From contig MKTN01000049.1 of the NCBI GenBank assembly GCA_001898235.1, forward strand, positions 1-50,083: a DNA stretch of 50,083 bases, read 5' to 3'. Of this stretch, positions 1 through 9,091 are shown piece after piece. This stretch comes from Gammaproteobacteria bacterium 39-13 (GTDB taxonomy: Bacteria; Pseudomonadota; Gammaproteobacteria; Berkiellales; Berkiellaceae). The notes below the pieces were generated by a model. The model worked only from the letters and a program-made list of their open reading frames with translations, did no database searches and was not told the origin of the DNA. Made by a program: the position numbers and the translations under genes. The first letter of the stretch is position 1. Each line of letters starts with the position of its first letter.

Positions 1-2
1 TA

Positions 3-548
3 ACTTCCGAAGGAACCGCCATTGTATGCCGCTTGCCTGGCGACCATCCTCGATATGAAATATTCGCCAGCATGGAAACATTACAAACGCTCTGGCCTAC
101 GCTTAAAAAACAATGCCAAATGGTGACTCCAGAATCTTGGCAATTACTAGATATCCGTGCGGGACTCCCTGCTGTTTATCCCCGCACAATTGATGAAATT
201 TTGCCTCATCATGCCAATTTATCCATTTTAGATGGGATAAGTTATGATAAAGGGTGTTATATCGGTCAAGAGATTATTGCTCGCATGCAATATCGAGGCA
301 AAATAAAAAAACATATGTACCGAGCTCATGTCGAGTCAAATAAATTACCTCTTCCAGGTGACGCGGTTTATGTTCCCCTCGCATCTGAAGAAGCGCTTGG
401 GCTAATCGTTCGTGCTAGCCATGCTGAAAACGGGGGTTTTGAGTTACTTGTTGTGCTAGATGACCAATATGCTAGCTTTGAAAATGTTCATTTATATTCA
501 GCTGATGGACCAAAGCTTCATCGCCTAGAATTACCTTATAAATGGTAG
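3..548 (+). CDS. ygfZ: tRNA-modifying folate-binding protein YgfZ, C-terminal part (5' end outside window)
   Basis: YgfZ is a folate-binding protein of the GcvT-like fold that supports Fe-S enzymes such as the tRNA methylthiotransferase MiaB. The frame is open from the first bases of the window, so the gene begins upstream; the internal TTG at 33 is not a credible start. The family signature K-G-C-Y-x-G-Q-E is present as KGCYIGQE near visible residue 83, with the conserved Cys. The C-terminal beta-barrel segment follows and ends at TAG 546-548. About 181 residues are visible, a little over half of a usual YgfZ. A gap of about 160 nt with nothing recognisable follows before the next gene. Confidence 0.9.
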   Translation, partial: TSEGTAIVCRLPGDHPRYEIFASMETLQTLWPTLKKQCQMVTPESWQLLDIRAGLPAVYPRTIDEILPHHANLSILDGISYDKGCYIGQEIIARMQYRGKIKKHMYRAHVESNKLPLPGDAVYVPLASEEALGLIVRASHAENGGFELLVVLDDQYASFENVHLYSADGPKLHRLELPYKW

Positions 549-712
549 GATTACCATATGTAGTCATGGTAAATGATTTTTTTGCTAGACACCAAGCTGA
601 GTTACCGGAGATACAAAAGGTATATGAGGATGGCTAAATAGCAAAGGCAACAATGTCATAAAATCAGTGACGAAGACTACAAATTGAAAGTTGTATAACA
701 TAAGGATATGAT

Positions 713-1564
713 ATGACGTCGTTATCGGGATCAGCTAAATCGATTTATAATGACATTCTTGAAGATATAGAAAAAAATCGATTACCGCTTCCTACTCAAC
801 CTAGAATTGCCATTGCAATACAAGAATTATGTGAAAACCCAAATGTCACTATTGATGAACTCAATGAAGTGATTGGCCAGGACCCTGCTCTCACCGCTAG
901 AATCATACGTATTGCCAATAGTCCCTTGGTGCGCGGGCGTGTCACTATTAATACCCTAAAAACTGCTATTAGTCGACTCGGCTCTTCTTTTGTAGCCAAT
1001 ATGGCAATTGGACTGGCAATGGAGCAATTGTTTTATGCTAAAAATAAAGTGATTGAAGAAAAAATGCGTCAAGCATGGCAGCATAGCGGAGAAGTTGCAG
1101 CGGCTTCTTATGCCATTGCAGCTCATTTGAAAACTTTTGCTCCAGAAGAAGCAATGCTCGCAGGCTTATTACACGAAATCGGTATGCTCCCTATTCTCAC
1201 TTATGCAGAACATCATAAAAGTTTGCTACAAAATTTAGATACGTTGGAAACACTGATCCATCAATTTCGAGCAGAATTAGGAGAAGCGATTTTAACGTCT
1301 TGGCAGTTCCCACGTTACATTGCAGAAGTGCCGAGAAACCTACCCAATTTATACCGAGAAATGGAAAAACCTGATCTTGCAGATATCGTTCTTGTCGCTA
1401 AAATTTATGCGTTAAGAGGAACACAACACCCTTTCACACAACTTAATTTTGCAGAAATGCCTGCTTATGCGAGATTAAACTTAGATCCGGCTAAGCAAGA
1501 TTTTAGTGATAATGAAAAATTACAAACTGAACTAGCAGACGCACAGCACCTTTTTGCAGCTTAA
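713..1564 (+). CDS. HDOD domain protein (signal-transduction type)
   Basis: This 283-residue cytosolic protein carries an HDOD domain over roughly residues 20-215. The domain is related to HD phosphohydrolases but usually lacks the metal-binding set; here the expected HD doublet reads HE in LLHEIGML. Typical family features are LPxxP near residue 25 and the IGQDPALTARIIRIANS segment. HDOD proteins act in regulatory or stress signalling, often through protein-protein contacts; no specific role can be assigned here. The ATG at 713 has AAGGA six bases upstream. No output domain such as GGDEF or EAL is fused to it. The gene is convergent with the next one, and a hairpin repeat lies between them. 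Confidence 0.8.
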   Translation: MTSLSGSAKSIYNDILEDIEKNRLPLPTQPRIAIAIQELCENPNVTIDELNEVIGQDPALTARIIRIANSPLVRGRVTINTLKTAISRLGSSFVANMAIGLAMEQLFYAKNKVIEEKMRQAWQHSGEVAAASYAIAAHLKTFAPEEAMLAGLLHEIGMLPILTYAEHHKSLLQNLDTLETLIHQFRAELGEAILTSWQFPRYIAEVPRNLPNLYREMEKPDLADIVLVAKIYALRGTQHPFTQLNFAEMPAYARLNLDPAKQDFSDNEKLQTELADAQHLFAA

Positions 1565-1579
1565 TTTCAGTCTTCTCCC

Positions 1580-1644
1580 GTAGGTTGGGCCGTAAGGCCC
1601 AACAATCAAACTCATAGTGATTGCTTTTTCAAAGGCCCACCTAC
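1580..1644 (+). repeat. GTAGGTTGGGC hairpin repeat, copy 1
   Basis: The element opens with GTAGGTTGGGCC-gtaa-GGCCCAAC, continues with AATCAAaCTCaTAGtGATTGCTTTTT and closes with GGCCCACCTAC, so its ends are inverted. A second copy in the same orientation lies at 3021-3100. It sits between convergent genes and could also terminate transcription. It resembles REP/BIME-type intergenic repeats. Confidence 0.85.
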
Positions 1645-1658
1645 TTGGCTAAACGAAT

Positions 1659-2822
1659 CTATCTTACAACTTGTCTTTTATAATTAGCCGGGTTAAGTGC
1701 ACTTTCTCTCGTTAAGCTATTCATTTTCCCTAGCTTTTGCTTAGCTAAATTAAGTACTGTTGTATTAGGTCTAATTGCATGCGCTACGTAATGATCTATC
1801 GCCGTATTATAATCAAACTTTAAAAAACGCATAAAATCATCTAAGCTCTTTTGATAAGCTTGCTTTTTTGGATAATGCTTTTGATTATGATGATACATCC
1901 ACGCTAAAAATAAACCTTTAAGACTATAATAATTACAATTTCCAACTTCTTGAGCAGGAATATTAATTTTTTCGCTCTCTTTCAATCTGAATTTTTTAGG
2001 CAAATTTTTAAAATGATTAAATTTCATTGCTTCAGTATAACGTTTAAAGATAATTTCATTAAATTTAGGATCCAAACAATCCAATCCTTTAGCTATATCA
2101 TTCAGCATATCTGTATTTTCCAGAGATTTAAGATAGTTAAATATCGTTAAACGCTTAGACTGAGGAACATCATATACATGAATGCCAGGGGATCGTTTAT
2201 CTGCGCCTAATCCCATATTAATCATATATAACTTATCTTTTGTTAATAGTGCACACCAAGCATGGTTGACATGAGCAAAGATAAAACCATTGGCATCAGT
2301 ATCTAATTTTTTATTCATCGGAGTCACCGTTGCCTGTGGCGTGATATTTAACATTCTATCAAGTGCCTGCTGGAAACCGGGACTTAATTTGTCAGTGGAT
2401 TCTGCGGAAAATTGCAAAAGATGATCTTTTAATTGCATGATGCCAAACCCCGACATTTGACCATCTAATCTTGCTTCGCCCATTGATTTTTTATCGTAAC
2501 TTAATTTAACTGCTCCTCCTAGATTAAGTCTGTGGGCTATTTCAGCTGCAAAATATTTATCAAACAGTTGAAAATATAATTTTTCATATGCTGTTAAGCT
2601 ATTATAGGATTTATTTTTGAACGATTTAGGATCTAATCGATGAAAGAGATCCCACATCGTTAAATCACCGCTGTCTGGCCAAAAAGCGTATTTTAAAGAA
2701 ACTATATCATCCTCGGTAATATTTTTTTGTCTAAGCAATTTTTCAAATTTTTTCTTATCACGCAATTTAATTGCACGTTCAATTGCTTGTTTTACAGAAT
2801 TTTTTCTTCTTACTTTTGGCAT
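1659..2822 (-). CDS. Orphan protein with HAW...GNC motifs; candidate effector or cysteine hydrolase
   Basis: I do not recognise this 387-residue protein by name. The N-terminus is very basic (MPKVRRK...) and helical. The middle contains VNHAWCALL (His188, Trp189) followed by a strand and INMGLG...GIHVYDV. About 100 residues later comes QEVGNCNYYSLKG with Cys296. A buffered His, a strand pair and a G-N-C helix start is an arrangement I associate with orphan Legionellales effectors, and it could form a papain-like His/Cys site; this is inference. No signal peptide or membrane helix is visible. A G-rich Shine-Dalgarno (AGGGGG) sits just before the ATG. The gene stands alone, bracketed by two same-orientation hairpin repeats. 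Confidence 0.6.
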   Translation of the reverse strand: MPKVRRKNSVKQAIERAIKLRDKKKFEKLLRQKNITEDDIVSLKYAFWPDSGDLTMWDLFHRLDPKSFKNKSYNSLTAYEKLYFQLFDKYFAAEIAHRLNLGGAVKLSYDKKSMGEARLDGQMSGFGIMQLKDHLLQFSAESTDKLSPGFQQALDRMLNITPQATVTPMNKKLDTDANGFIFAHVNHAWCALLTKDKLYMINMGLGADKRSPGIHVYDVPQSKRLTIFNYLKSLENTDMLNDIAKGLDCLDPKFNEIIFKRYTEAMKFNHFKNLPKKFRLKESEKINIPAQEVGNCNYYSLKGLFLAWMYHHNQKHYPKKQAYQKSLDDFMRFLKFDYNTAIDHYVAHAIRPNTTVLNLAKQKLGKMNSLTRESALNPANYKRQVVR

Positions 2823-2952
2823 AGTGCCCCCTAAATTAATTTTTATTAAAAAACTAAGAGGAGCATACCAAACAAAGTTAGCTTAATTAATAACGTATCG
2901 ACAAACGATGAAAACAATATGTATAAATGGATATTCATTAAATTTTATGTAG

Positions 2953-2981
2953 TTGAATTCACTTACATATAGTGAATTCAA
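2953..2981. promoter_or_regulatory. Perfect 11-bp inverted repeat upstream of the orphan gene
   Basis: TTGAATTCACT at 2953-2963 and AGTGAATTCAA at 2971-2981 are exact reverse complements separated by seven bases. The pair lies about 130 nt upstream of the ATG of the 387-residue gene in AT-rich DNA. No T-run follows on either strand, so a dimeric-regulator operator is more plausible than a terminator; no regulator is identified. Confidence 0.45.
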
Positions 2982-3020
2982 TTCACATTATAATTTCTAA
3001 TGAAAAGAAAATTTATGAGC

Positions 3021-3100
3021 GTAGGTTGGGCCTTTAGGCCCAACAATCAATCTCGTAGCGATTGCTTTTTAGGGGTGTTGGGCTTTACAGCCCAACCTAC
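3021..3100 (+). repeat. GTAGGTTGGGC hairpin repeat, copy 2
   Basis: Same element as at 1580-1644 and in the same orientation. It has GTAGGTTGGGCC-ttta-GGCCCAAC, the shared AATCAAtCTCgTAGcGATTGCTTTTT core, and a full closing arm, GCCCAACCTAC. It lies just downstream of lysS and may double as its terminator. Confidence 0.88.
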
Positions 3101-3112
3101 TTCTCTGACTAT

Positions 3113-4621
3113 CTAATCCCCAGCAACATGCCGCATTTGAGGGAATAAAATCACATCGCGGATCGATGGAGAATCTGTAAATAGCATCGCTAATCTATCG
3201 ATCCCTATTCCTTCCCCAGCGGTGGGAGGCAATCCATGCTCTAGGGCTACAATGTAGTCTGCATCATAATGCATTGCTTCATTGTCTCCTAAGGCCAATT
3301 GTTCTGCTTGCTTCTTAAAGCGGCTGGCTTGATCATCGGCATCATTGAGCTCAGAAAAGCCGTTGGCAATTTCTCTTCCACCAACAAAAAACTCGAAACG
3401 ATCTGTCACATCAGGATTTTGATCATTACATCGTGCTAAAGGAGATACTTCTGTTGGGTATTGTGTAATGAAAGTAGGCGCTTTCAGTTGTGATTCAACA
3501 GTCTTTTCGAAAATTTCAATTTGGATTTTACCCATTCCATATTCTGGTTTAATCATTAATCCAAGACCAACAGCATAATCCGTCAGTTTTTCTCTGTTTT
3601 CAAGATCTTCTGCTTTCAGTGTGGGATTAAAGTGTAAAATAGCTTCATTAACCGTAAGGCGAGTAAATGGTTTGGAAAAATCATATTCGTCGCCCTGATA
3701 TTGCACTTGAGCTGTGCCTAACACTTTTTCACATAAGAAACGAATCATTTCTTCAGTAAAATCCATCAGATCATTGTAATCTGCATACGCTTGATAGAAC
3801 TCTAACATCGTAAATTCTGGATTGTGGCGTGTAGAAAGTCCTTCATTTCTAAAATTTCGATTTATTTCATATACCCTTTCAAATCCCCCCACCACTAACC
3901 TTTTTAGATAAAGTTCAGGCGCTATTCGTAAATACATTTTCATATCTAATGTATTATGGTGCGTAATAAAGGGTCTAGCAGTTGCGCCGCCTGGGATGGG
4001 TTGCATCATGGGCGTTTCAACTTCAATAAACTGGTGCTGATTTAAAAATTCTCGGATACATTGAATCAGTTTGGTTCGAATTTTAAATGCTTTTCTTGAT
4101 TTTTCGTTGGTAGCTAAATCCAAGTAACGTTGTCTATAACGTGTTTCTTGATCAGTTAAGCCATGGTATTTTTCAGGTAAAGGCCGCAACGCTTTAGTTA
4201 ATAGCATCGCATTAGTTGCCTTCACTGACAATTCACCTGTTTTAGTTTTAAATAACGTACCTTCAATACCTATAATGTCGCCAAGATCCCAATGCTTAAA
4301 ATTTTCGTAGACTCCTTGCGGTAAATCATTTTCTCGCAAATAAGCCTGCATTTGTCCCGACATATCCTGGATATGCACAAAACTTGCTTTCCCCATTTGT
4401 CGGCGCGTCATTATCCTGCCAGCCATTTTTACAGTAATGGGTTTAGTCTCAAATTCAGGATTATCTAATTTTTCGTATTCACCATGTACACATGCGGCAA
4501 GATGCGAGCGCCTGAAATCATTTGGATATGCATTTCCGCTCTGACGTAACACATTAAGTTTTTCTCGGCGCTGCCTAATTTGCTCATTAACATCTTCTAT
4601 TGGATTTAATTCTTCAGACAT
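3113..4621 (-). CDS. lysS: Lysine--tRNA ligase, class II
   Basis: LysRS charges tRNA-Lys with lysine in the cytosol. The protein has the N-terminal OB-fold anticodon-binding domain (about residues 60-150) and a class II catalytic core. Motif 1 lies around [15 protein letters not shown], motif 2 around [17 protein letters not shown], and motif 3 is [11 protein letters not shown]. The chosen ATG at 4621 is one base past the prfB stop and begins MSEELNP, giving 502 residues, the family's usual size. An in-frame GTG at 4633 would add MGYS and overlap prfB, which is less likely. The prfB-lysS pair is a conserved gammaproteobacterial operon and is surely co-transcribed here. A hairpin repeat follows the stop. 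Confidence 0.97.
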   Translation of the reverse strand: MSEELNPIEDVNEQIRQRREKLNVLRQSGNAYPNDFRRSHLAACVHGEYEKLDNPEFETKPITVKMAGRIMTRRQMGKASFVHIQDMSGQMQAYLRENDLPQGVYENFKHWDLGDIIGIEGTLFKTKTGELSVKATNAMLLTKALRPLPEKYHGLTDQETRYRQRYLDLATNEKSRKAFKIRTKLIQCIREFLNQHQFIEVETPMMQPIPGGATARPFITHHNTLDMKMYLRIAPELYLKRLVVGGFERVYEINRNFRNEGLSTRHNPEFTMLEFYQAYADYNDLMDFTEEMIRFLCEKVLGTAQVQYQGDEYDFSKPFTRLTVNEAILHFNPTLKAEDLENREKLTDYAVGLGLMIKPEYGMGKIQIEIFEKTVESQLKAPTFITQYPTEVSPLARCNDQNPDVTDRFEFFVGGREIANGFSELNDADDQASRFKKQAEQLALGDNEAMHYDADYIVALEHGLPPTAGEGIGIDRLAMLFTDSPSIRDVILFPQMRHVAGD

Positions 4622-4622
4622 A

Positions 4623-5721
4623 CTATAACCCACTCTTTAAACTGGCTGTCATAAACATATCGAGTAAATTACCGTCTAATACACCCTGTGTATTAGAGGT
4701 TTCTACCCCGGTTCTTAGATCTTTTACTCTGGAGTCGTCCAAAACATAGGAACGGATTTGGCTTCCCCAACCAATATCAGACTTACTCTGCTCTTTTAGC
4801 AATTGTTCAGCCTGACGTTTGCGCATTTCCATTTCATACAATTTACCTCGCAATTGATCCATTGCTTGCGATCTATTTTTATGTTGCGAGCGATCACTTT
4901 GACATTGTACAACGATACCCGAAGGGATATGCGTTATTCTAATAGCCGAATCAGTTCGGTTAACATGCTGGCCACCTGCCCCACTGGCGCGATAAGTATC
5001 TACTCGTAAATCAGCCGGATTGATCACAATATCAATGGTTTCATCAATTACAGGTGAAACAAAGATAGCTGCAAAGGAAGTATGTCGGCGATTACCAGAA
5101 TCAAAAGGAGACTTACGAACCAAACGGTGCACACCTGTTTCAGTTCTTAGCCATCCATAAGCATATTCACCTTCGACTTTGACGGTTGCACTCTTAAGCC
5201 CCGCTACTTCACCACTGGATGCTTCTAACAGTGTCATCTTAAAGCCTTTACGCTCCCCCCAGCGCAGATACATTCGCAACAGCATTTCTGCCCAATCTTG
5301 AGCCTCTGTTCCGCCTGAACCTGCTTGAATATCAAGATAAGCTTCATTGGCATCAAGCTCACCGGAAAACATACGACGAAATTCTAAACCTTCGACAATT
5401 CTTTCAAGTCGTTCCCCCTCTTCTTCTAATTCGTTGAACGCTTGAAGATCGTTTTCTTCCTTCGCAAATTGTAATAAATCTAAAGATTCAGCGACATCGC
5501 GTTCTGCTGAAGTCAGTGTTTTCACCACTTTTTCTAACTGAACTCGTTCTTTCCCCAATGTCTGTGCTTGTTCTGGATCTTGCCATACGCTGGGATCCTC
5601 TAACATGGCACTAACCTCTTCTAAGCGTTCTTGCTTAGTATCAAGGTCAAAGATACCCCCGTAGCTCACGCAAACGATGTATCATATCTTTTAATTTGTT
5701 TTGTAAGGGTGCTATTTCCAC
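4623..5721 (-). CDS. prfB: Peptide chain release factor 2, with programmed +1 frameshift
   Basis: RF2 releases peptides at UGA and UAA codons. The gene is read in two frames. A first frame of 24 codons runs from GTG 5721 (MEIAPLQNK...ELRGYL) to an in-frame TGA at 5649-5647. The slippery context CGG-GGG-TAT-CTT-TGA-C matches the classic autoregulatory site, and a +1 shift continues with [11 protein letters not shown]. The joined product is 365 residues, as in E. coli. The SPF tripeptide (RKSPFDSG) that reads UGA/UAA and the catalytic GGQ (SGAGGQHVN) are both present. Shine-Dalgarno GGAAAGAG lies seven bases before the GTG and falls inside a repeat element. Low RF2 favours the shift, so expression is self-controlled. 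lysS follows directly. Confidence 0.97.
5646..5660 (-). promoter_or_regulatory. prfB: RF2 programmed +1 frameshift site
   Basis: On the minus strand the bases read CTACGGGGGTATCTTTGAC around the junction. The parts are a G-rich internal Shine-Dalgarno-like run, TAT, the slippery CTT, the UGA stop and a following C. This is the known frameshift signal of prfB; the zero frame stops here and the +1 frame is open to the gene's end. Confidence 0.95.
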
Positions 5722-5723
5722 TT

Positions 5724-5853
5724 TAATACTCTTTCCATTTTAAATTTAGGCTATGTTGCCTGCGTTCACTCACCCCTGTCGTGTACTTTGTGTACGCTCC
5801 AAGGGATTCATTCTCTTGGCGCCTTGCCTAAATTTAAACTGGTTCGAGTATTA
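5724..5853 (+). repeat. ~130-bp element with terminal inverted repeats (copy 1)
   Basis: The left end, 5724-5751 (TAATACTC...TTTAAATTTAGGC), is the imperfect reverse complement of 5826-5853 (GCCTAAATTTAAA...GAGTATTA). The centre holds TTGCCTGCGTTCACTC and the palindromic TGTACTTTGTGTACG. A partial third arm (TTTTAAATTTAGGCTCCATC) follows at about 5860. The same architecture recurs at 36090-36216, which suggests a MITE-like repeat. Its left end contains the Shine-Dalgarno of prfB. Confidence 0.8.
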
Positions 5854-6017
5854 CCTTCCATTTTAAATTTAGGCTCCATCTACACTATCGCTTCGATACG
5901 GCCTTATGGTGCCGTAGTAGCACAAGCTGCGGCAGCTTATCCAAATTGACGCAGTATAACACCCGCTGCTCTCCCCTATCAAAGGGAAAGCCATCAAACT
6001 TGGAATAAAGCCTCTCG

Positions 6018-7802
6018 TCAGAAGGTTGGAAGCAGCACTTTTTCTAGATGAACTATTTGATTATTTAGTTTTCTTTCCCCACGAAATGTTTGCAATTTCG
6101 GAGAAAAAACAAATTTAATCTGATCCTCAACTGCCACTGGCATGGGATCTTCGGGCTGACGGCAATTAAACCATACGGCCTCAAACCATATTTCTTCTAC
6201 AGCTATCCCGACACGCGCATGGGTCTTAGTTTGCCCTATAGGTGTCAGGGAAAGGATTTTACCATAGGCTTCAAATAAGGGCGGTTCAAATTCACGTCCA
6301 AAAGGTTCAAGTTCACAAACTAACTTTTCAACAAACGGCAAGCTTAGCCTTTCCATCGATAATTCACCATCCGTCCAAATGACAGGGCCTACCATATCGC
6401 GCGTCACCTCAGCTTGCAGCATTGTTTCAAAAACTTGTTGGAATTTTGCTAAATTCTTTCGTTGAATAGCGAGTCCTGCAGCACCAGCATGTCCACCAAA
6501 ACGCTCTATTAACTGAGGATCAAAATCGCTGACCGCTTGTAGTATATTTCGCAAATGTACCCCATCTATAGAACGCGCAGATCCGGTCAATAATTCAGGA
6601 TCTTCGGCTTTAGGGCAAAAGATAATGGTCGGTCGACCAAATGCATCTTTTACGCGACTTGCAGAAATGCCATGGACACCAGCGTGCCCTTCTTCAAGAA
6701 AAATACATAACCCTATATTTCCTTCATGACATTGAATGCTGGCCTGCGATAACGCAAGTCGAGTAATTCTGTCTTGAATGCTTTTTCTCTCGGCATTTTG
6801 TTCTTGTAAATACTCAACCCAACGTTTCGCTTCAACATCATCAGGAGCTAATAAAAAGCTCACCGAACCAAATGCACAAGACAATCGACCATCACTATTG
6901 AGCAAAGGGCCAATTTTAAAACCTAAATCTTCAGAAGACAGCGGTGTCGATACCAATGGCAAAATAGCTCGCCAACATGGTCTTACCCCTTGTTGAATGA
7001 GTTTCATTCCATAAGATACGACAGCACGATTATTGCGACTTCTCGCAATACTGACGCAATCTGCTATCGTTCCTACAGCAACGAAATCTAAACAAGCTCC
7101 TAAAGAAGGAATTTCCTTCCCACGTTGATTGACTAATTGTTGTCTTGTTGCGGCCATAAATAACCATGCAACCATGCAACCGGCAATACAATGATCTGGG
7201 TAATCGCTATCATCTCGTGTTGGATTGATCACAGCATAAGCACTAGCAGGGATCCCTTCGACAGGAATTTCATGATGATCCGTTACAATCACGTCAATCC
7301 CTTCTTTTTTAAGTAGTGAAATCTGTGCCTCATCACTGGAACCATTATCTGCCGTAATAATTAACGAAGGACGTGGCTCATCTTTTAAAATTCGCTTAGC
7401 GACAGCCTCAGAAAGACCGTACCCCTCTTTTAGCCGATGACCTATGTAAGATCGAACTCTATCTATAGGATGGCCCAGAAATTCTGTTAGTGCACAATAA
7501 AGAACAGCATGGCTGGTTTGTCCATCACAATCATGATCTGTTTCTATGCCAATCACTTCATTATTATCCAAGGCGTGAATCAAACGAGAAACAGCTTTGT
7601 CCATATCTGCAAGTTTATTTGGCGCATCTAAAGTTTTTAGCTTAGGTGATAATAATTCATGTGGCGGTGCTTCTTCCAAGAAGGGCCGTGCTGCAATAAT
7701 TTTCGCTAATACAGGATCTAACCCTGCCTCTAAAGCGGAGGCTTGGCGCTTTTCATCAATCGCTCGCTGTTTAATTTTGGGAGGCGGTAATTTTGTTGAC
7801 AT
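6018..7802 (-). CDS. recJ: Single-stranded-DNA-specific exonuclease RecJ
   Basis: RecJ degrades single-stranded DNA 5' to 3' in RecF-pathway recombination and mismatch/base-excision repair. The 594-residue protein has the DHH-family phosphoesterase core. Motif I is TDHDCDG near residues 89-94, with the second Asp-rich segment ITADNGSSDE near 150 and the DHH motif at 175-177. The DHHA1 domain has SARSIDGVHLR and FGGHAGAAG, and a C-terminal OB-like region follows. Motif I is usually DFDADG, so the His in the first position is a mild variant. It lies upstream of prfB-lysS as in many gammaproteobacteria, but about 300 nt with a repeat element separates it from prfB, so independent prfB transcription is likely. 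Confidence 0.93.
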   Translation of the reverse strand: MSTKLPPPKIKQRAIDEKRQASALEAGLDPVLAKIIAARPFLEEAPPHELLSPKLKTLDAPNKLADMDKAVSRLIHALDNNEVIGIETDHDCDGQTSHAVLYCALTEFLGHPIDRVRSYIGHRLKEGYGLSEAVAKRILKDEPRPSLIITADNGSSDEAQISLLKKEGIDVIVTDHHEIPVEGIPASAYAVINPTRDDSDYPDHCIAGCMVAWLFMAATRQQLVNQRGKEIPSLGACLDFVAVGTIADCVSIARSRNNRAVVSYGMKLIQQGVRPCWRAILPLVSTPLSSEDLGFKIGPLLNSDGRLSCAFGSVSFLLAPDDVEAKRWVEYLQEQNAERKSIQDRITRLALSQASIQCHEGNIGLCIFLEEGHAGVHGISASRVKDAFGRPTIIFCPKAEDPELLTGSARSIDGVHLRNILQAVSDFDPQLIERFGGHAGAAGLAIQRKNLAKFQQVFETMLQAEVTRDMVGPVIWTDGELSMERLSLPFVEKLVCELEPFGREFEPPLFEAYGKILSLTPIGQTKTHARVGIAVEEIWFEAVWFNCRQPEDPMPVAVEDQIKFVFSPKLQTFRGERKLNNQIVHLEKVLLPTF

Positions 7803-7879
7803 GTCATTCTTATTTTAAAATCATCAGCAGCTTTCACTGAAGTTGCTTTGGGTTATCATTTGGGTGAAACAGCTTTAAA

Positions 7880-8890
7880 TCACACCATGGAAAATTTCTG
7901 TACAGGACATATCCTCTTCCAAAAATACTTTAAATTCATTTTTTTAATAGTAAAGACCCTACCATCTGCACAAATCAGTTTTAATACATCAAAATGTCCC
8001 TGCATTAAAGCATTCAGTAATGGCTTAAACCAATTTTCTTCATAATATGCCAATAATTGATGTCCTGCATTTTCGAGCTGCTGCTTAAACAAGCTATAAA
8101 ATTGCATGTCAGAAAATAATACATTAGCTCCCACCATCATCGCAGACTCCCACTTAGGTGGCATATTGGCATAAGGCTTTTTCGCACATATCGATAAACC
8201 TTGAAGTATGCTGTCATTGGTATAAATAAAATCAAATTCGGTATCAATATTTTTAGGCAGTGCGCCTAGCCCCCAAAACCACAAACTAGAAATCAACGGC
8301 TTGTTGGCAGCTAATCGTTGCTCATTCACAGCTGAGCTCTGTAATAGCATTTGACATTCGGTCAGCAAGCGACGCCAATAGATTTGGTCGGGACCTGAAG
8401 GCAACAAGGGACTCATATTCTTTCCAAGCACTTCAAGCAAATCATTCATGACGAGATCAACTTGTGCAGGAATACTAATATACCACTGCGAATGTTTTAT
8501 CATGATAGAAATACCATCTTGCTGCAATAATTGATTGAGCGAACTCAAACATGCCATTTCTTCATCAGTTGTTAGTTGTAAATGCGTATTTCCCAGCAAA
8601 TAAACACTGTGATGATCAACTAAACATTCAATAGGATCAGCACGACACCAATAAGTATCATCATTAGGTTGTATCAAGCCATGGCTAAGCGCCCCTAATG
8701 CCCCAGCAGGAATTTGGCTTGCACCTAAACCACTAAATAATGATTTAAGCGCAAGTTCTATCGTATTCGCCCCGCTTTGGCATTGGCTACGAGATAGAAG
8801 CTTTGATAATGCAGGCATCGCCGGCATATTTTCAGACGTCCCTAAAAGCAATCCGGGTAAAAAGAGCGTTATTGTTTTTTTCATTGTCAT
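7880..8890 (-). CDS. RpfE-like / phosphoglycerate-mutase-like conserved protein
   Basis: This 336-residue protein starts MTMKKTITLFLPGLL. It resembles the conserved family, sometimes annotated as regulatory protein RpfE or as a cofactor-independent phosphoglycerate-mutase homologue, whose gene neighbours recJ in Xanthomonas and other gammaproteobacteria. The recognisable piece is the central SSLWFWGLGALP motif, with DPIECLVDHHSVYLLG upstream. The hydrophobic N-terminus is part of the fold in this family rather than a convincing signal peptide. It lies 77 nt upstream of recJ on the same strand, which supports the family assignment. The biochemical function is not established. Assignment rests on motif memory and synteny. 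Confidence 0.6.
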   Translation of the reverse strand: MTMKKTITLFLPGLLLGTSENMPAMPALSKLLSRSQCQSGANTIELALKSLFSGLGASQIPAGALGALSHGLIQPNDDTYWCRADPIECLVDHHSVYLLGNTHLQLTTDEEMACLSSLNQLLQQDGISIMIKHSQWYISIPAQVDLVMNDLLEVLGKNMSPLLPSGPDQIYWRRLLTECQMLLQSSAVNEQRLAANKPLISSLWFWGLGALPKNIDTEFDFIYTNDSILQGLSICAKKPYANMPPKWESAMMVGANVLFSDMQFYSLFKQQLENAGHQLLAYYEENWFKPLLNALMQGHFDVLKLICADGRVFTIKKMNLKYFWKRICPVQKFSMV

Positions 8891-9091
8891 CTTATAATTA
8901 TGTTAAATTACTTACATATAAGTTCCATAAGTTTAGATATGATATACTTCCTAGAATGACGTGTGACGTCGTAAAACTATGACCTAAAATTCGAATGGGA
9001 AGAGTATAAATTATTTTATAGTTACAGCACATGAGTTTTCAGGAAGTCCCGATGTCATGTGCGAAGACCATAGCCAAGGCGGTACCTTATC

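Noticed and set aside
33-548. ygfZ as a complete 171-residue gene from TTG 33
   Set aside because: The frame is open to the window edge and the conserved N-terminal domain is missing, so the gene is cut by the edge.
4622-4633. GTG start of lysS four codons earlier
   Set aside because: It would overlap the prfB stop; the ATG at 4621 matches the family N-terminus better.
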